64,000 bases of DNA from Torymus aiolomorphi (taxonomy: Eukaryota; Arthropoda; Insecta; Hymenoptera; Torymidae): NCBI GenBank assembly GCA_036365515.1, contig CM070875.1:97260628-97324627 (forward strand), in the 5' to 3' direction. The notes beneath the pieces were generated by a model. It was not told where the DNA came from and did no database searches. It saw only the letters and a list, made by a program, of their open reading frames with translations. The position numbers were made by a program, and so were the translations under genes. Each line of letters starts with the position of its first letter. Position 1 is the stretch's first letter. Below, one piece after another: positions 32,536 through 43,987 of the stretch.

Positions 32536-33315
32536 AGCTCGCTGTAAATTAACCTCCGAAAAATTACGATTTGAAAAGAGGGCTAAAACAGTTTTAAAAG
32601 TTTTAATCTTATATTTCTCTAATATTTATAAACTAATTCTTTTACTCTCAAAAATCACGTAATAAATAATATACAAGCTCTACATTTCCATCAAATCTAC
32701 ATCTCCATCAAATTTCAAAGCAATTAAATTTTACTCTAATTATTGTGTGACATAGAAAGTCATTTCCAGAAAAACCAAAATTTTAAATATCAAATATCTC
32801 AGAAACTAACCATATAATTTTGATGAAATTGTACATAAGTCTATTGCCTATATCACATACAAAATAGTCTATAAATTTCAAACTCTCCACAAAATTTCAA
32901 CATGATTAAACTAATTTTTGTTCTCTAGTTATCATGCGACAAAGAAAATGACTTTGTAAAATGCTAAAATTTAAAATATCAAATATCTCAAAAAGTAATT
33001 GACCGATTTTGATGAAAATTCGCACATATATTATCTATATTACACACAAAATTGTCTATAAATTTTGGAGCTGATTCATCGAACCGTTCTCGAGAAATTA
33101 CGATTTGAAAAAAAAGGTTAAAATTTTAATCTCAAATATCTCTGAAATTTATTAACTAATCATTTAGCCTAAATAACTTAGCCAAGACCTATCCAAAATC
33201 TACCTCTACAAGGAATTTCAAAGTGATTAAGTTAATTTTACTACCATAATTGTGCTTAATACAAAACGCATTTTTTTCATTATTTCTCCAAAACTAGTCG
33301 AGATAATGGATTCAA
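32536..33315. repeat. Degenerate tandem repeat, about 190-bp unit
   Basis: AAATATCAAATATCTCA.AAA is followed by TTTTGATGAAA, ACAAAAT.GTCTATAAATTT and TTCAAAG.GATTAA at about 190-bp spacing, at least three diverged units. Confidence 0.5.
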
Positions 33316-33330
33316 ATTTTTACAGATTAT

Positions 33331-33451
<121 letters not shown>

Positions 33452-33769
33452 GGTGTTCCTTATTTCCAGAATTGGAAAATTCTAAAAGTGCCCATTGAAT
33501 TTCAAAAATATATGCCAAAAATATAGGAAAAACGTTCAGCCGCACACTGTAGACCTGAAAATGTCGTGCCGCAGAGCACATGAATTTTTGAAATATTGAC
33601 AATTTTCCTAAATCGGTTTATTTGTAGAGGTGGCTATTTTATCATGCGCTAAGGCGTCTAAATGGTGCATAAAACTTGAAAATATCATCCACTGTCAATT
33701 TTACTTACTTTTATTATGTAGAAATAATTTTTTGTCCTGTTGGTATAGGTCACAATAAGCAAAAAATAA

Positions 33770-34366
33770 AAAAATAGCGTTTTTCGCAATTCATCATATC
33801 TAAATCCAGGAAAAGCCTCTTTTGCACCACATCAATCACAAGTTCGTGAAATTACCTTTAATTTGACCGATTTTAGAACCCTTTTAGGATGCCTGGGAGC
33901 CGAAAAATCGTCGTTTGAAAATTACATGAAACCTTGTTGAAGAGAAAAACTTTTCATTGCAGGAGATCTTATCGATTCCCAACGATTCATAAGACCTATA
34001 CAACCTAAAAGTCTTTTAGTACTATCAAAGACCTTCAATTTAAGCTCCAGATGAGGTCTTTAGATGCTTCTGGAGCTGAGTAATGATTTTTTTTTTTAAT
34101 GTTAAAAATTTTAAGTATGCAAATGGTGAATCGTGATTTTGTCAAATATTGAATTCCTAGTAAAATCGATGTAAAATCGTTCTCGCAGCATTTACAGACC
34201 TCCGCAAAAAGCCAAAATAAAGTTCTTGACCTCTACTTTGTTCAATGAGCAAGTATTTTGCTCGCTTGCTGCATTTGTTTATCGTTTATAACACTGAAAG
34301 CAATTGAAATACAAACAGATATTATCCACATTCATGACTTTATCAACATTTCTTCATTATTATTGC

Positions 34367-34442
<76 letters not shown>

Positions 34443-34760
34443 GTCATTATTATTGTCATTATTATTGTTATATCATTATAAAATAATTTGCTAGATGAAT
34501 CCAATGAATGAATGAGCTTTTTATATTTTTACTATTTAATGCAAATAAAAAAAAATAGCGTTTTTTCGCAATTTATCATATCTAAATCTCGGAAAAGCCT
34601 CTTTTGCACCACAACAATCATAAGAACCCTTTTAGGATGCCTGGTAGCCGAAAAATCATCGTTTGAAAATTACATGAAATCTTGTTGAAGAGGAAAACTT
34701 TTCATTGCAGGAGATCTGGTCGATTCCCAGCGATTCATAAGACCTATATAACCTAAAGCT
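33770..34760. repeat. Direct duplication of a 220-240 bp block around a (TTA)n microsatellite
   Basis: 33770-34010 and 34545-34760 share AAAAGCCTCTTTTGCACCAC, AACCCTTTTAGGATGCCTGG and TTTTCATTGCAGGAGATCT. The second copy lacks about 35 bp. Between them lies (TTA)n at 34367-34460. Confidence 0.75.
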
Positions 34761-34884
34761 TTTTTAGTGCTTTATATAATGTTTTCAATTAGTTTTATTT
34801 TGCATGTGTAAAAATATTCATTTTATAGAGATATCTTTTTGAGTTCTGGCAGCACATTAATAAAAATCATCAGAAAATGAGGAG

Positions 34885-34890
34885 CATAGC
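34885..34890. repeat. Target-site duplication, left (CATAGC)
   Basis: The six bases before the outer element; the same six follow its right end at 61952-61957. Confidence 0.85.
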
Positions 34891-35087
34891 AGTAGGTAAA
34901 CTAGGAGAGTTCTGCGCCCCCCCCCCCCACTCGGCCACCGGCCGCCCTGTGCAGCGCTCTGATAGGTTGAAAGGGGGGAGGTGAGGCTCCGCCAACTTTC
35001 GAGAAGCTTCCATATGTAATGACGTCATCGAATAAAATTTATCCGTATTTTATTGTCACATTTTTGCATGACGGTCAAATGTTTATT

Positions 35088-35340
35088 TACGAGCGACCCG
35101 GGCGGCGGGCGGCGGGCGGCGGCGGCGGCGCGCGCGCGGGGACTAGCATCTTACCGCGTTGACAAGCTGGACGACCGCGGGGATGAGCTGATTCGCGCGG
35201 AGATGAGCGTATCATCGCGGTGGTCAGCTGATTTCCGCGGTCATTAGCATATACCGACCCGCGTGTAAGTATATTTACCGCGTTGATGAGCGGACTTTCG
35301 CGGGCATTAGCCTACCGTCGCTGGTAAGATATTTACCGCG
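35088..35340 (+). repeat. GC-rich subterminal repeats
   Basis: A (CGG)n/(CG)n tract (35097-35140) is followed by six or more degenerate copies of a motif like CGCGG..AT.AGC about every 30 bp. In AT-rich DNA this is a strong compositional island. It could be binding sites for replication or integration proteins; that is inference. Confidence 0.6.
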
Positions 35341-36363
35341 CGTTTATTTTTTCGACGTGACCTGCAGGTTTGATGTGGCTCTAAATCAGTAAATGTATTT
35401 CGGCTATAGCATGCTATCGCATCTCTTCGTTGTTCCGATATTCGTAGTTGCCTTATCGCTATTAATTCTAAGAACTCCAGAGTATTTCAATTGTGTTCTC
35501 ATGGCAATCGTTTCCTGACAACGACTCACAAAACTTAATAGTATTTCATGTAATTTTACCCGCTAAATCAAAATACTGTTTTGGTTAACTGAATATACAA
35601 ACGATAAGAGTGGCGGCGTCGATGGAAACCCTAGATATAATAATTATTGAAGTGACTCATACAAAGGAGGCAAGACGAAGAGTATTTCACTCTTGCCAGT
35701 AACCCCGACACGGGCGACGTTATCGCATGCTGTGCAGGTTGAAACGTGCCTTCTCGTGCGAGTATTTTCCGGGCATTAGTCTATCGTCGCTGGTAAGATA
35801 TTTACAATGGCCTCATTGTTTTCAAAAAAGCTACTGAGAAAGAGAGAGAGAGCGCGAGAGAGAGGGCGAGAGAGATGGAGAGAGAGAGTTTTCGAGGTGG
35901 GTGGCCTGCATCTATGATGTGACTCTAACTCAGTAAGTATATTTCAGCTGGCCCGACACAACAGGATGTATAGTTTTATCTCGAGTGTGCTTCATGCGTC
36001 AATAAGGTCGTATTTTTTACGACACTGACCCTTGCACGTGTGTGCGTGTGCACGTTTGAGGAAGCGTTGTTCCTTTTTCACATCTGGAGTGCGTGTATAG
36101 TGCCGCTAGTCTTTTCGATGCTCACACTTTTTTATAAGATGTGTATTTTGAATCTCAATAATGTTTCGAAGCCGGCAACCCCTACACGGGCGACGTCATC
36201 GCATGCTGTGCAGGTTGAAACGTGCATCCCGGTACGAGTATTTTTCGGGTATTAGTCTATCGTCGCTGGTAAGATATTTACAATGGCCCCACTGTTTTCA
36301 AAGAAGCTACTGAGAAAGAGAGAGAGAGAGAGCGAGAGAGAGTAAGAGAGCGAGAGAGAGCTA

Positions 36364-36426
<63 letters not shown>

Positions 36427-36965
36427 TTTTCGAGGTGGCCTGCATGTATGGTGTCACTCTAACTCAGTAAGTATATTTCGACTATAGCATGCTGAACTAT
36501 AAACTCGGCTGGCCCGATACACATGATGTATAGTTTTTATCTCGAGGGTGCTTCATGCATCAATAGGGTCGTATTTTTTTTTTTTATGATGCTGACCCAT
36601 GCACGTACGTACGTGTGAACGTTTGACGAAGCGTTGTTCCTTTTTTTTTTTTCATAAGATTTGTATTTTGAATCTCAGTAATGTTTCGAAGAAAATGTGC
36701 TCACGGGGTAGACGCTGACGTAAACTCCGACGAGAAGCTACACGGGCGACGTCATCGCATGCTGTGCTCAAAAAGGTATCAGATTTCAACCGTTTCTTGT
36801 CAACGGCTCCCAAAACTTAATAGTATTTCACGGAATTTTCCGCGGTAAATCGAAACACTGTTTTGGTTAACTGCATATACAAACGATAAGAGTGAGGGCG
36901 CTGATGTAGCAAACCCTCGAAATAATAGGCCCATACAAGGAGGCAGGACGGAGAGCCTACACCAA
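35340..36965 (+). repeat. Three tandem diverged units of about 530 bp in the left arm
   Basis: CTCTAAATCAGTAAATGTAT-type blocks at about 35372, 35920 and 36455; TCGCTGGTAAGATATTTAC at about 35318, 35785 and 36260; GACGT.ATCGCATGCTGTGC at about 35715, 36193 and 36748. (GA)n microsatellites lie at 35837-35893 and 36315-36426. The same arrangement is mirrored at 59870-61500. Confidence 0.75.
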
Positions 36966-39460
36966 GAGACAAAATTTTACAGTTTAAAAATTTTAATTAT
37001 AAAGAAAAAGTTCCATTCGCCATATACGCAGATTTCGAGTGCCTTCTAAAAGCTGTGCAAATTGGAAATGCTTATCAAGAACAGGAAGCATTTAGTATTG
37101 GATATTATTTAAAGTGCAGTTATGATGACTCCCTATCTCACTACAGTAGCTACAGAGGAAAAGATCCTGCTAAATGGTTTGCAGAGCAGCTGCAAAGTCT
37201 GGTAGAAAAAAAAATTTGAGACTATCTTCAAGTTCATAGTACCAATGGAAACATTAAATTTAAAACAAGAACAAGCATTTCGAAATACAACATTATGCCA
37301 CATTTGCGATAAACCTTTAGCAGAGAAGCGTGTACGAGATCATTGTCATCTGACTGGAAGGTAAAGTTAAAAGAAAATTAAATATGCTTCAAGCAGAAAT
37401 TTTACATATTTTTCTTATGTTTTTTTTTTTTTTCTTATGTTTTAGATATCGAGGTGCTGCTCACGAAGATTGCAATTTCAATTATAAAGATTCACATAGT
37501 ATTCCAGTGGTATTTCATAATTTAACCGGCTATGACTCACATTTTCTCATAAAGGATATTGCCAATAGCTTTCCTGGACGAGTAGATCTTTTACCAGTGA
37601 ATAAAGAACGCTTCATTTCGTTTACTAAACACATTGATGGTAGTGACATCAACTTTAGATTTATCGATTCCTACCGAGGAACTTAGAATTTTGCGGCAAG
37701 AGTTCTCACGAGATGAACTATTAACTGAAGAGAAATTTCAATTACTCAAACGAAAAGGAGTCTTTCCATATGATTATTTAGACTCTGAGGAAAAACTTGA
37801 AGTTTCAAAGCTACCATCGAAAGATGAATTCTACAGTAAACTAAATAGCTGCCACATATCAAATGAGGATTATGAACATGCAAAAAAAGTTTGGACAGCA
37901 TTTAATATATCAAATTTGGGCGAATATTCAGACTTGTACTTAAAAACAGATGTTCTACTTTTGGTAGAAGTATTTGAAAATTTTCGCGATAGCTGTCTGA
38001 AAGCTTACGGTTTAGATCCGGCACATTATTACACAACTCCAGGCTTAACTTGGGATGCTATGCTCAAGTATACGGAAATACAACTAGAATTACTTACAGA
38101 TATTGATCAGATTATGTTCATTGAACGCGGTATACGAGGTGGAGTGAGTCAATGTTCCAACCGTTATGCTCGAGCCAATAACAAATATATGGGCAATGAT
38201 TATGAAGTAGATAAGGAGTCCAAATATCTCATGTACTTTGATGTAAATAATCTCTATGGCTGGGCTATGCAACAATATTTACCCTACGGCGGCTTTGAAT
38301 GGATTGATGATGTAGAACGAATAAATTTCAATATTCCGGATAATGCTTCAGTTGGTTACATACTTGAAGTGGACTTGGAATATCCAGAACATTTACACGA
38401 TATACATAAAGATCTACCATTTTGTCCAGAGCACAAGAAACCACCAGGCTCCTCACAAGCTAAATTTCTTACGACTGTTGAGCAGAAATCGCGATACATT
38501 CTACACTATCGCAATTTGAAGCAAGCACTAGAAAATGAATTAAAACTCAAAAAAATTCATAGAATACTGAAATTTAATCAAAGACCCTGGCTCAAAGAAT
38601 ACATTGATTTAAACAGTAGAATGCGACAAACAGCTAAAAATGATTTTGAAAAAAATCTCTACAAATTAATGAATAATGCCGTTTTTGGAAAGACGATGGA
38701 AAATGTGCGAAAAAGAGTTAATGTTAAATTACTAACTAAATGGGAAGGTCGATATGGAGCAGAAGCTCGTATTGCACAGCCAGAATTTCAAAGCAGTACT
38801 ATCATCGATGAAAATCTTGTTATTGTAGAGTTAGCAAAAACTGAAGTGTATATTAACAAGCCAATTTACGTAGGACTTTGTGTACTTGATTTATCAAAGA
38901 CTTTAGTATACGATTTTCACTACAAATATATGAAAACGAAATTTGAGGACCGTTGTAAACTACTATATACTGACACTGACAGCTTAATATATGAAATAAG
39001 AAATGATGATATTTATGAAGTGATTAAGAGGGATATTGCAAATTTTGATACCTCGGACTATTCATCTAATAATGTATTTGGAATTCCACAAGCCAATAAG
39101 AAGGTTGTAGGATTAATGAAGGATGAGTGCAATGGCTGCATTATGACAGAATTCGTTGGACTACGTAGTAAAATGTATAGTGTACGCGTCAATGACCAAG
39201 ACCATATGAAAAAAGCTAAAGGTGTGAAAAGTGGAGTTGTCAGCAAAACCATCAATTTCGACGATCATCAGTGTTTACTAAATTCAACTACACAATACAG
39301 ACATCAGTGTATCATACAGTCTAAAGCTCATGTAGTGCGTACTGTGAAACAAACAAAATTAGCTCTAAGTCCACATGACAATAAGAGATATCTCATACCA
39401 AATGAAACAGATACTCTACCGTGGGGGCATTATAAAATATATAAAATAGATGAAGATTGA
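36966..39460 (+). pseudogene. polB: Outer-element protein-primed DNA polymerase B, left copy
   Basis: Family B polymerase of the protein-primed kind. Exo I is at IYADFE (about 37022), Exo II at [12 protein letters not shown] (about 37515), and Exo III-like [13 protein letters not shown] (about 37930). Motif A is [10 protein letters not shown] (about 38240), motif B NNAVFGK (about 38672), motif C YTDTDS (about 38968), and the C-terminus is complete at 39460. A small intron (37361-37446) splits HLTGR from YRGAAHEDC. Breaks: an A9 run at 37206-37214 where the other copy has A8, and a 41-bp loss near 37675. The start was not defined; the frame is open from about 36966. Different in sequence from the inner polymerase. 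Confidence 0.85.
37361..37446 (+). other. Spliceosomal intron in the left polymerase copy
   Basis: GTAAAG...TTATGTTTTAG, 86 bp, with a long T-run before the AG. Removing it keeps the reading frame between HLTGR and RGAAHED. The right copy has the same intron, 84 bp. Confidence 0.75.
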
Positions 39461-39475
39461 TTGTATGTATGTATA

Positions 39476-39903
39476 TAATCAACTTTCATTATATATATAT
39501 ATATATATAGTATATATAGTATATATATACTATATATACTATATATATACTATATATATATACTATATATACTATATATATACTATATATATACTATATA
39601 TACTATATATAGTATATATATAGTATATATATAGTATATATAGTATATATAGTATATATATAGTATATATATAGTATATATAGTATATATACTATATATA
39701 TATATATATACTATATATATATACTATATATACTATATATACTATATATATACTATATATATACTATATATACTATATATATACTATATATTATATATAT
39801 ACTATATACTATATATACTATATATAGTATATATAGTATATATAGTATATATAGTATATATAGTATATATATATATATATATATAGTATATATACTATAT
39901 ATA

Positions 39904-39996
<93 letters not shown>
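39476..39996. repeat. (TA)n tract with ACTATATA/TAGTATAT blocks
   Basis: About 520 bp of TA dinucleotides, interrupted every 8-14 bp by AC or AG, forming many nested palindromes. It is the landing site of the inner Polinton, and continues on the other side at 55896-56012. Confidence 0.95.
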
Positions 39997-39998
<2 letters not shown>

Positions 39999-40585
39999 TA
40001 ATATATGGGGCAATATATGAAAAAATGGCGGCCGTTTCCAAGATGGCGCTTGGGGGAATATAGGAAATCCTTCGGGTCGTTTCGTCGGGTTTCGGCGGTG
40101 GTCGGGCGCGGTCCCTAATGAGCGTCGCCAGGGGTAATTAGTGGGGGTAATTAGTGACGGTTCCTCGGTGAGCTCGGACGGTGAGAGGTTGCAATGTGGC
40201 GAGCGGTCGGTGGGTGGTGAGCGGCCGGGTGGGTGGTGAGCGGGTTGTGAGATGTTGCATGGTGCGAGCGGGTGGTGGATGGTGAGCGGTCGGGTGGGTG
40301 GTGAGCGGGTGGTGGCTGGTGAGCGGCAGGGTGGTTGGTAAGCGGGCTGTGACAGGTTGCATGGGGCGAGGGGGTGGTGGGTGGTGAGTGGGTGGTGAGT
40401 GATCGAAGGGTAGTGAGTGGTCGGAGGGTGGTTGCATGAGGCGAGCGGTAGGTGAGCGATCGGTGGGTGGCGAGCGGGCGTCATGGGTAATTAGTGAGGG
40501 TCATTAGCGTGGATGTGAGGTTCAGCTAAAAGAAATATATACTTCGAGAAAATACATTTAAATTATTTGTTTTATTGAAAATTTA
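39997..40585 (+). repeat. Inner Polinton terminal inverted repeat, left
   Basis: Matches the inverse of 55170-55895. Contains GGTAATTAGTG repeats and a G-rich minisatellite (GAGCGG.CGGGTGGGTGGT). It is shorter than the right arm because the right one has an extra 66-bp unit and about 115 bp more near 55275. The inner end carries AATAAA on the minus strand (about 40571), serving the protease gene. Confidence 0.85.
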
Positions 40586-40821
40586 AATATTACATATAGT
40601 TAAGAACAACATAATTTTGATTTACATGATTGCACATAAAGTTGTTTATTTTTTCTACAGCCGTTACCTATATGAGAATTAAATTAATTTTTATAATTTT
40701 TTCTACATGATATGCCGCGAATGCGCTTATAAAAACGATCTGGAATTCTGTCGTTTCTTGAATAGTTTGATGTAAATAATTTACAAAATTTTTCTAGCGA
40801 ATATCCTCTTTTCATATAATC

Positions 40822-41151
40822 TTAAAACATTATACAAAACTGTCCACATACTTTAGAATTTAAACTTTGTAATTGTTGTGTATTCCATCTGTATGAGATA
40901 GTATTTCGTTGTAAAGATTTTAAATGTTGAGGAACCACTGGTGGCATACCGTAGCTGTCGAAAAAAACTCCTCGTCCTCGTTTGTCTATGAACATAGCGA
41001 CCCAATGCGATCCTGGTTGTGTGTGTATATCTGTGTTAAATATGCAGCTCGTCGGTCTCGTCAATACCTTCGGAATCTTGTCCGCTGGAAATACACCTGG
41101 TGATTGTACTTTTAATAGCTGAAGAGCAGCCCGTATTTGAATGGTGTTCAT
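40822..41151 (-). pseudogene. Polinton adenovirus-like cysteine protease, interrupted near its end
   Basis: Maturation protease that would cut capsid precursors. Catalytic residues are in place: His49 in GSHW, Asp65 in FFDSYG, Gln95 and Cys102 in SKVCGQFC, the spacing seen in adenain and Ulp1-like proteases. A TAA at 40822-40824 stops the frame right after CIMF, while the same frame stays open for some 45 more codons (to about 40687), so the C-terminal helix is cut off. The frame overlaps the end of the next gene upstream by about 115 bp; 109 residues versus a usual 130-200. Confidence 0.8.
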
Positions 41152-41914
41152 TTTGTTGTTTATACGGTGATTTGATGGTTCTTGGAATATAATATGTACT
41201 TTCGTCGATGTTCTCGTATATGTGCTCGCCTGCTTTGTTGTGAGGTGTAGGAGGTCTGGTCTTTATTTTTCTGCTTGGCTTTGTGGGTTTATTAGATAAA
41301 TCCTGAGGCTCATCAGAGTCAGGCTCTGCATATGTACTGTACGATGCACAGTCGACAACTGTTCTGTAAACAGATGTTGCCCCTGTATTCTCGTAGTGAT
41401 GTCTATAATGATTACTATTCAATGTTGTCATGAGAGTGATGTTTTTATTAATCCAGGTTTTTATTCTTACTGCATTATTTAATGCGCACATAAATGCTTC
41501 TGTACATTGAGCACCGTGAAAACAACAAAAAATGTCGCTTTTATTTAATTGATGCAATGGAGGGCAGTTATAATTTTCCAAGTTTTCAACATATCGTGTA
41601 GTAATACTCTGAATGAGCGCGCTTTCTTGTGCACCTTTTACAAAAATTTGTCTTGCTGAACGTGTTAGCTCACGTAAATTTGCATGAAGCTGTCGATGAG
41701 GTAAGTCTCCATCAAACCATTCTATACCGTGATGATTACCAGTGAGCCAATTATTGTAGACTTGAATTTTAATTGGTAAGTCAGAGAATGAATGAGGCGC
41801 TGCCGCTATCCAGTGTGCTATGTACTCTTTTCCTAGAGCTACGACGGCTACTTCCTTTAGGACGAACTTATTATGACTGTCGCGGAAGCCTAGAACCTCG
41901 ATAATATAATCCAT
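41036..41914 (-). CDS. Polinton-associated protein of unknown function, 292 aa
   Basis: Starts MDYIIEVLGFRDSHNKFVLK at a good ATG. It resembles a recurrent arthropod repeat-encoded protein type with a DYIIxVxGF...FVLKExA start, an NWL..NHHGIEW motif near residues 54-66 and QIFVKG near 88-93. A possible RNase H-like fold is speculation. Residues 120-155 hold several Cys/His (CPPLH, CCFHGAQC). The C-terminal third is polar and looks unstructured. It overlaps the protease gene in another frame, so the last part may be a frameshifted tail. Confidence 0.65.
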   Translation of the reverse strand: MDYIIEVLGFRDSHNKFVLKEVAVVALGKEYIAHWIAAAPHSFSDLPIKIQVYNNWLTGNHHGIEWFDGDLPHRQLHANLRELTRSARQIFVKGAQESALIQSITTRYVENLENYNCPPLHQLNKSDIFCCFHGAQCTEAFMCALNNAVRIKTWINKNITLMTTLNSNHYRHHYENTGATSVYRTVVDCASYSTYAEPDSDEPQDLSNKPTKPSRKIKTRPPTPHNKAGEHIYENIDESTYYIPRTIKSPYKQQNEHHSNTGCSSAIKSTITRCISSGQDSEGIDETDELHI

Positions 41915-42109
41915 TTTCGTGAGTGGGTTCTTCGAACGAGGTGAATACGTTGAAAGCTGAATGCGTACTACACTGCATGGGCTCGAGATATTTTCATTTT
42001 ATAGGATAGACTCAGAACTTTCTAACGTTTTTTTTTTGAAGGTAATTAACAGTAATTTGATAATATGGAAAATAGCTTAAACTATGAATCACGTAACTTT
42101 CAAAAATAT

Positions 42110-43445
42110 TTAAGCTGAAAAATCCATAATAATTTGACGTGATGAGTCTATTTCGAGCACGTTATCATATTCTGTATAAACAACACAATTAACAGAGTGT
42201 GATAAAACTTTACCAAATCGTAATTCTAAACGTACAGAGCCAGTTTTTACCAAATTCCAATGTGCATTACTATTTGCCGAAAGATCAGGTGTTAAATCAA
42301 AAGCATATAGGCAATAACCATGTGGGTATGATTCTCTTGAAATATTGTTTCCTTCGTTTGAAAAATGAATACCTGTTCCACTAAATAAAGTCTGGAATGC
42401 ATCGGAATACGTAGTCGGGTATTCAGGTTGAATGGGTTTACTGGGGACTTGCATACCATCGACAGTTAATGCAAGGTAAGTAAGGTCAAAATGTTGAAAA
42501 TTAAATGGATTCTCTTTTTTATCTCCGTTAAAAGCCTTATTCGATACAAAACCAATTATAATTCGTTTAGGTAACTGTCCCAAAATTATATTATCTAGCG
42601 TTTCACCACTCGAGTTAGTGTGTAGTGTAAATGATTTAACTTCTACACGCGTTAAAGGGTATTTAGCGGTCCCTCTCGTAAGTGCTTTAGAATGAGCTAG
42701 GAGAACTCCTGGGTTAATCTTAGCTCGTCGTACCCTTAATGATGCTTCTAAAAGGCGTACCTTTACATTCTCATTTTCATAATCGATTAGGCAGAACACA
42801 TCTTTTGAACGAATAAGCCTGACTCTCATTTCTACACCGTTAAGCAGAAATTTTTCTTGATTAAAAAAAACATCACAATGTAGATGGCCTAGCAAATCCA
42901 GAGTTTTCCCTCCTTTTATAAAGCTATTACGTTTTTTAGCTCCCATATTAGCGGATAAATTTGGAGAAGTTGCGGTTACTTTCGTCAAAGGTGCGTTCAT
43001 CTGCCCGGGTGTGTCTTCGTACCATAAAGATGAAGTTAAATGTGATTTTTTAGCCTCATTGCTGTAATTTAATAATGTCTCAATATGCGCGATACGCATA
43101 AGCATTACTTGGAGGAGATACTGCTTTTTGATTGAAAAATACGTCGACTTGGTTAAATAAACTGTGTAAAAAATTGTTTACTGGAGCAACTAAAGTATCG
43201 TCTTCTATTTCTTCACCATTTTTCTCAAGTCGTAGACGAACACTAATCATTGTGTGTGCTAAATCAATGTAATCCTCAGAATTTCCAGGTATAAGAAATT
43301 CTAAATACGAGTCCTCTGAAATTGTAGTAACAGGTTTGTATTCAATCCATTGAGTAGATTCTATAGATGTTTGTGTCGGTGGTAGTGTGAATAAATCCAA
43401 TTCGGACTTTGTACACTCACACGAGTGAGTGTGTAAAAAAGCCAT
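42110..43445 (-). pseudogene. Polinton major capsid protein (double jelly roll), frameshifted
   Basis: Two frames, 43445-43080 and 43105-42110, together cover a full-length major capsid protein of about 450 residues. The first has VNNFLHSLFNQVDVFFNQK and SPPSNAYAYRAY; the second ETLLNY, LDLLGHLHCDVFFNQ, LLAHSKAL, AKYPLTRVEVKSF, ILGQLPKRIIIGFV, NPFNF and TLFSGTGIHF. These blocks are typical of Polinton capsids, which form pseudo-hexameric trimers of an icosahedral shell. The break lies at about 43084-43090 in an AT-dinucleotide stretch and looks like a 2-base loss; a sequencing error is also possible. Confidence 0.9.
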
Positions 43446-43453
43446 TTTTGATA

Positions 43454-43948
43454 TTATGCCGGTCCGAAAATATCGCTAACTGAGCGTTTCTTTTTATTTT
43501 TCTTTGATTTTATTTTCTTCAATTTTTTTATTTTTCGATTTACGCGCTCATGCACGCTAGACGTTAGCCTCTTACGACGTTTGGTTTTTGACTGATTCTT
43601 ACGCTTGCGTGCCTGTCTTTTATAGCCAGATCCCTTCATAAGACTTTCCATTTTCTCTTCAGCTTTGCGTTTCAGCTTATTACCAGACTCATGAACTCGA
43701 TTTCGTAATGACTCTTTAAAAGGAATTTGATGAGAACTAACATCATCAATAATATTCATACCAGCTCGGAGAGCTTCTTTACCCACTGCTCGCGCTCCAC
43801 GTTTTAAAAAAGGGAGTGCCTTACGAAAAAGACCACCGAGAAATCTACCTATCCCACCGTGCCCTCTCTGAAATGGAGACCCTGCGTAAACTTGTTCAAT
43901 GCCTCCATTTCCAACCTGCGCATCGTAATATTCTATGTAGTGACTCAT
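43454..43948 (-). CDS. Basic pVI-like minor protein of the Polinton
   Basis: 164 residues. The N-terminus is glycine-rich (GGIEQVYAG, FQRGHGGIGRFLGGLFRKA) and continues into an amphipathic helix (LPFLKRGARAVGKEALRAG); the C-terminal half is strongly basic (KRQARKRKNQSKTKRRKR, then IKKLKKIKSKKNKKKR). This matches the small basic protein often beside the capsid gene in Polintons and recalls adenovirus pVI/pX: membrane-active helix plus DNA- or capsid-binding tail. Role inferred. It sits 9 bp upstream of the capsid gene, same strand. Confidence 0.75.
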   Translation of the reverse strand: MSHYIEYYDAQVGNGGIEQVYAGSPFQRGHGGIGRFLGGLFRKALPFLKRGARAVGKEALRAGMNIIDDVSSHQIPFKESLRNRVHESGNKLKRKAEEKMESLMKGSGYKRQARKRKNQSKTKRRKRLTSSVHERVNRKIKKLKKIKSKKNKKKRSVSDIFGPA

Positions 43949-43987
43949 TTTTTAATTTTTAATTTTTATTTTATTTTTATTGATACT

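Larger units (their letters stand above)
34891..38904 (+). repeat. Left terminal inverted repeat of the outer element
   Basis: Matches the reverse complement of 57854-61951 over its whole length, with microsatellite-length changes, scattered substitutions and a 41-bp deletion near 37675. Homology stops inside the polymerase gene at 38904. Confidence 0.85.

Noticed and set aside
34258..34494. Poly-Leu and poly-Tyr frames
   Set aside because: Translation of the (TTA)n microsatellite.
35053..36255. Identical short frames in both outer arms (also 60584-61787)
   Set aside because: They lie in repeat DNA, are duplicated only because the arms are inverted copies, and show no domain.
39906..40484. 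Pro/His/Thr-rich frames in the inner inverted repeats (also 55271-56022)
   Set aside because: Frames run through minisatellite and TA repeat; same in both arms; no start context or domain.
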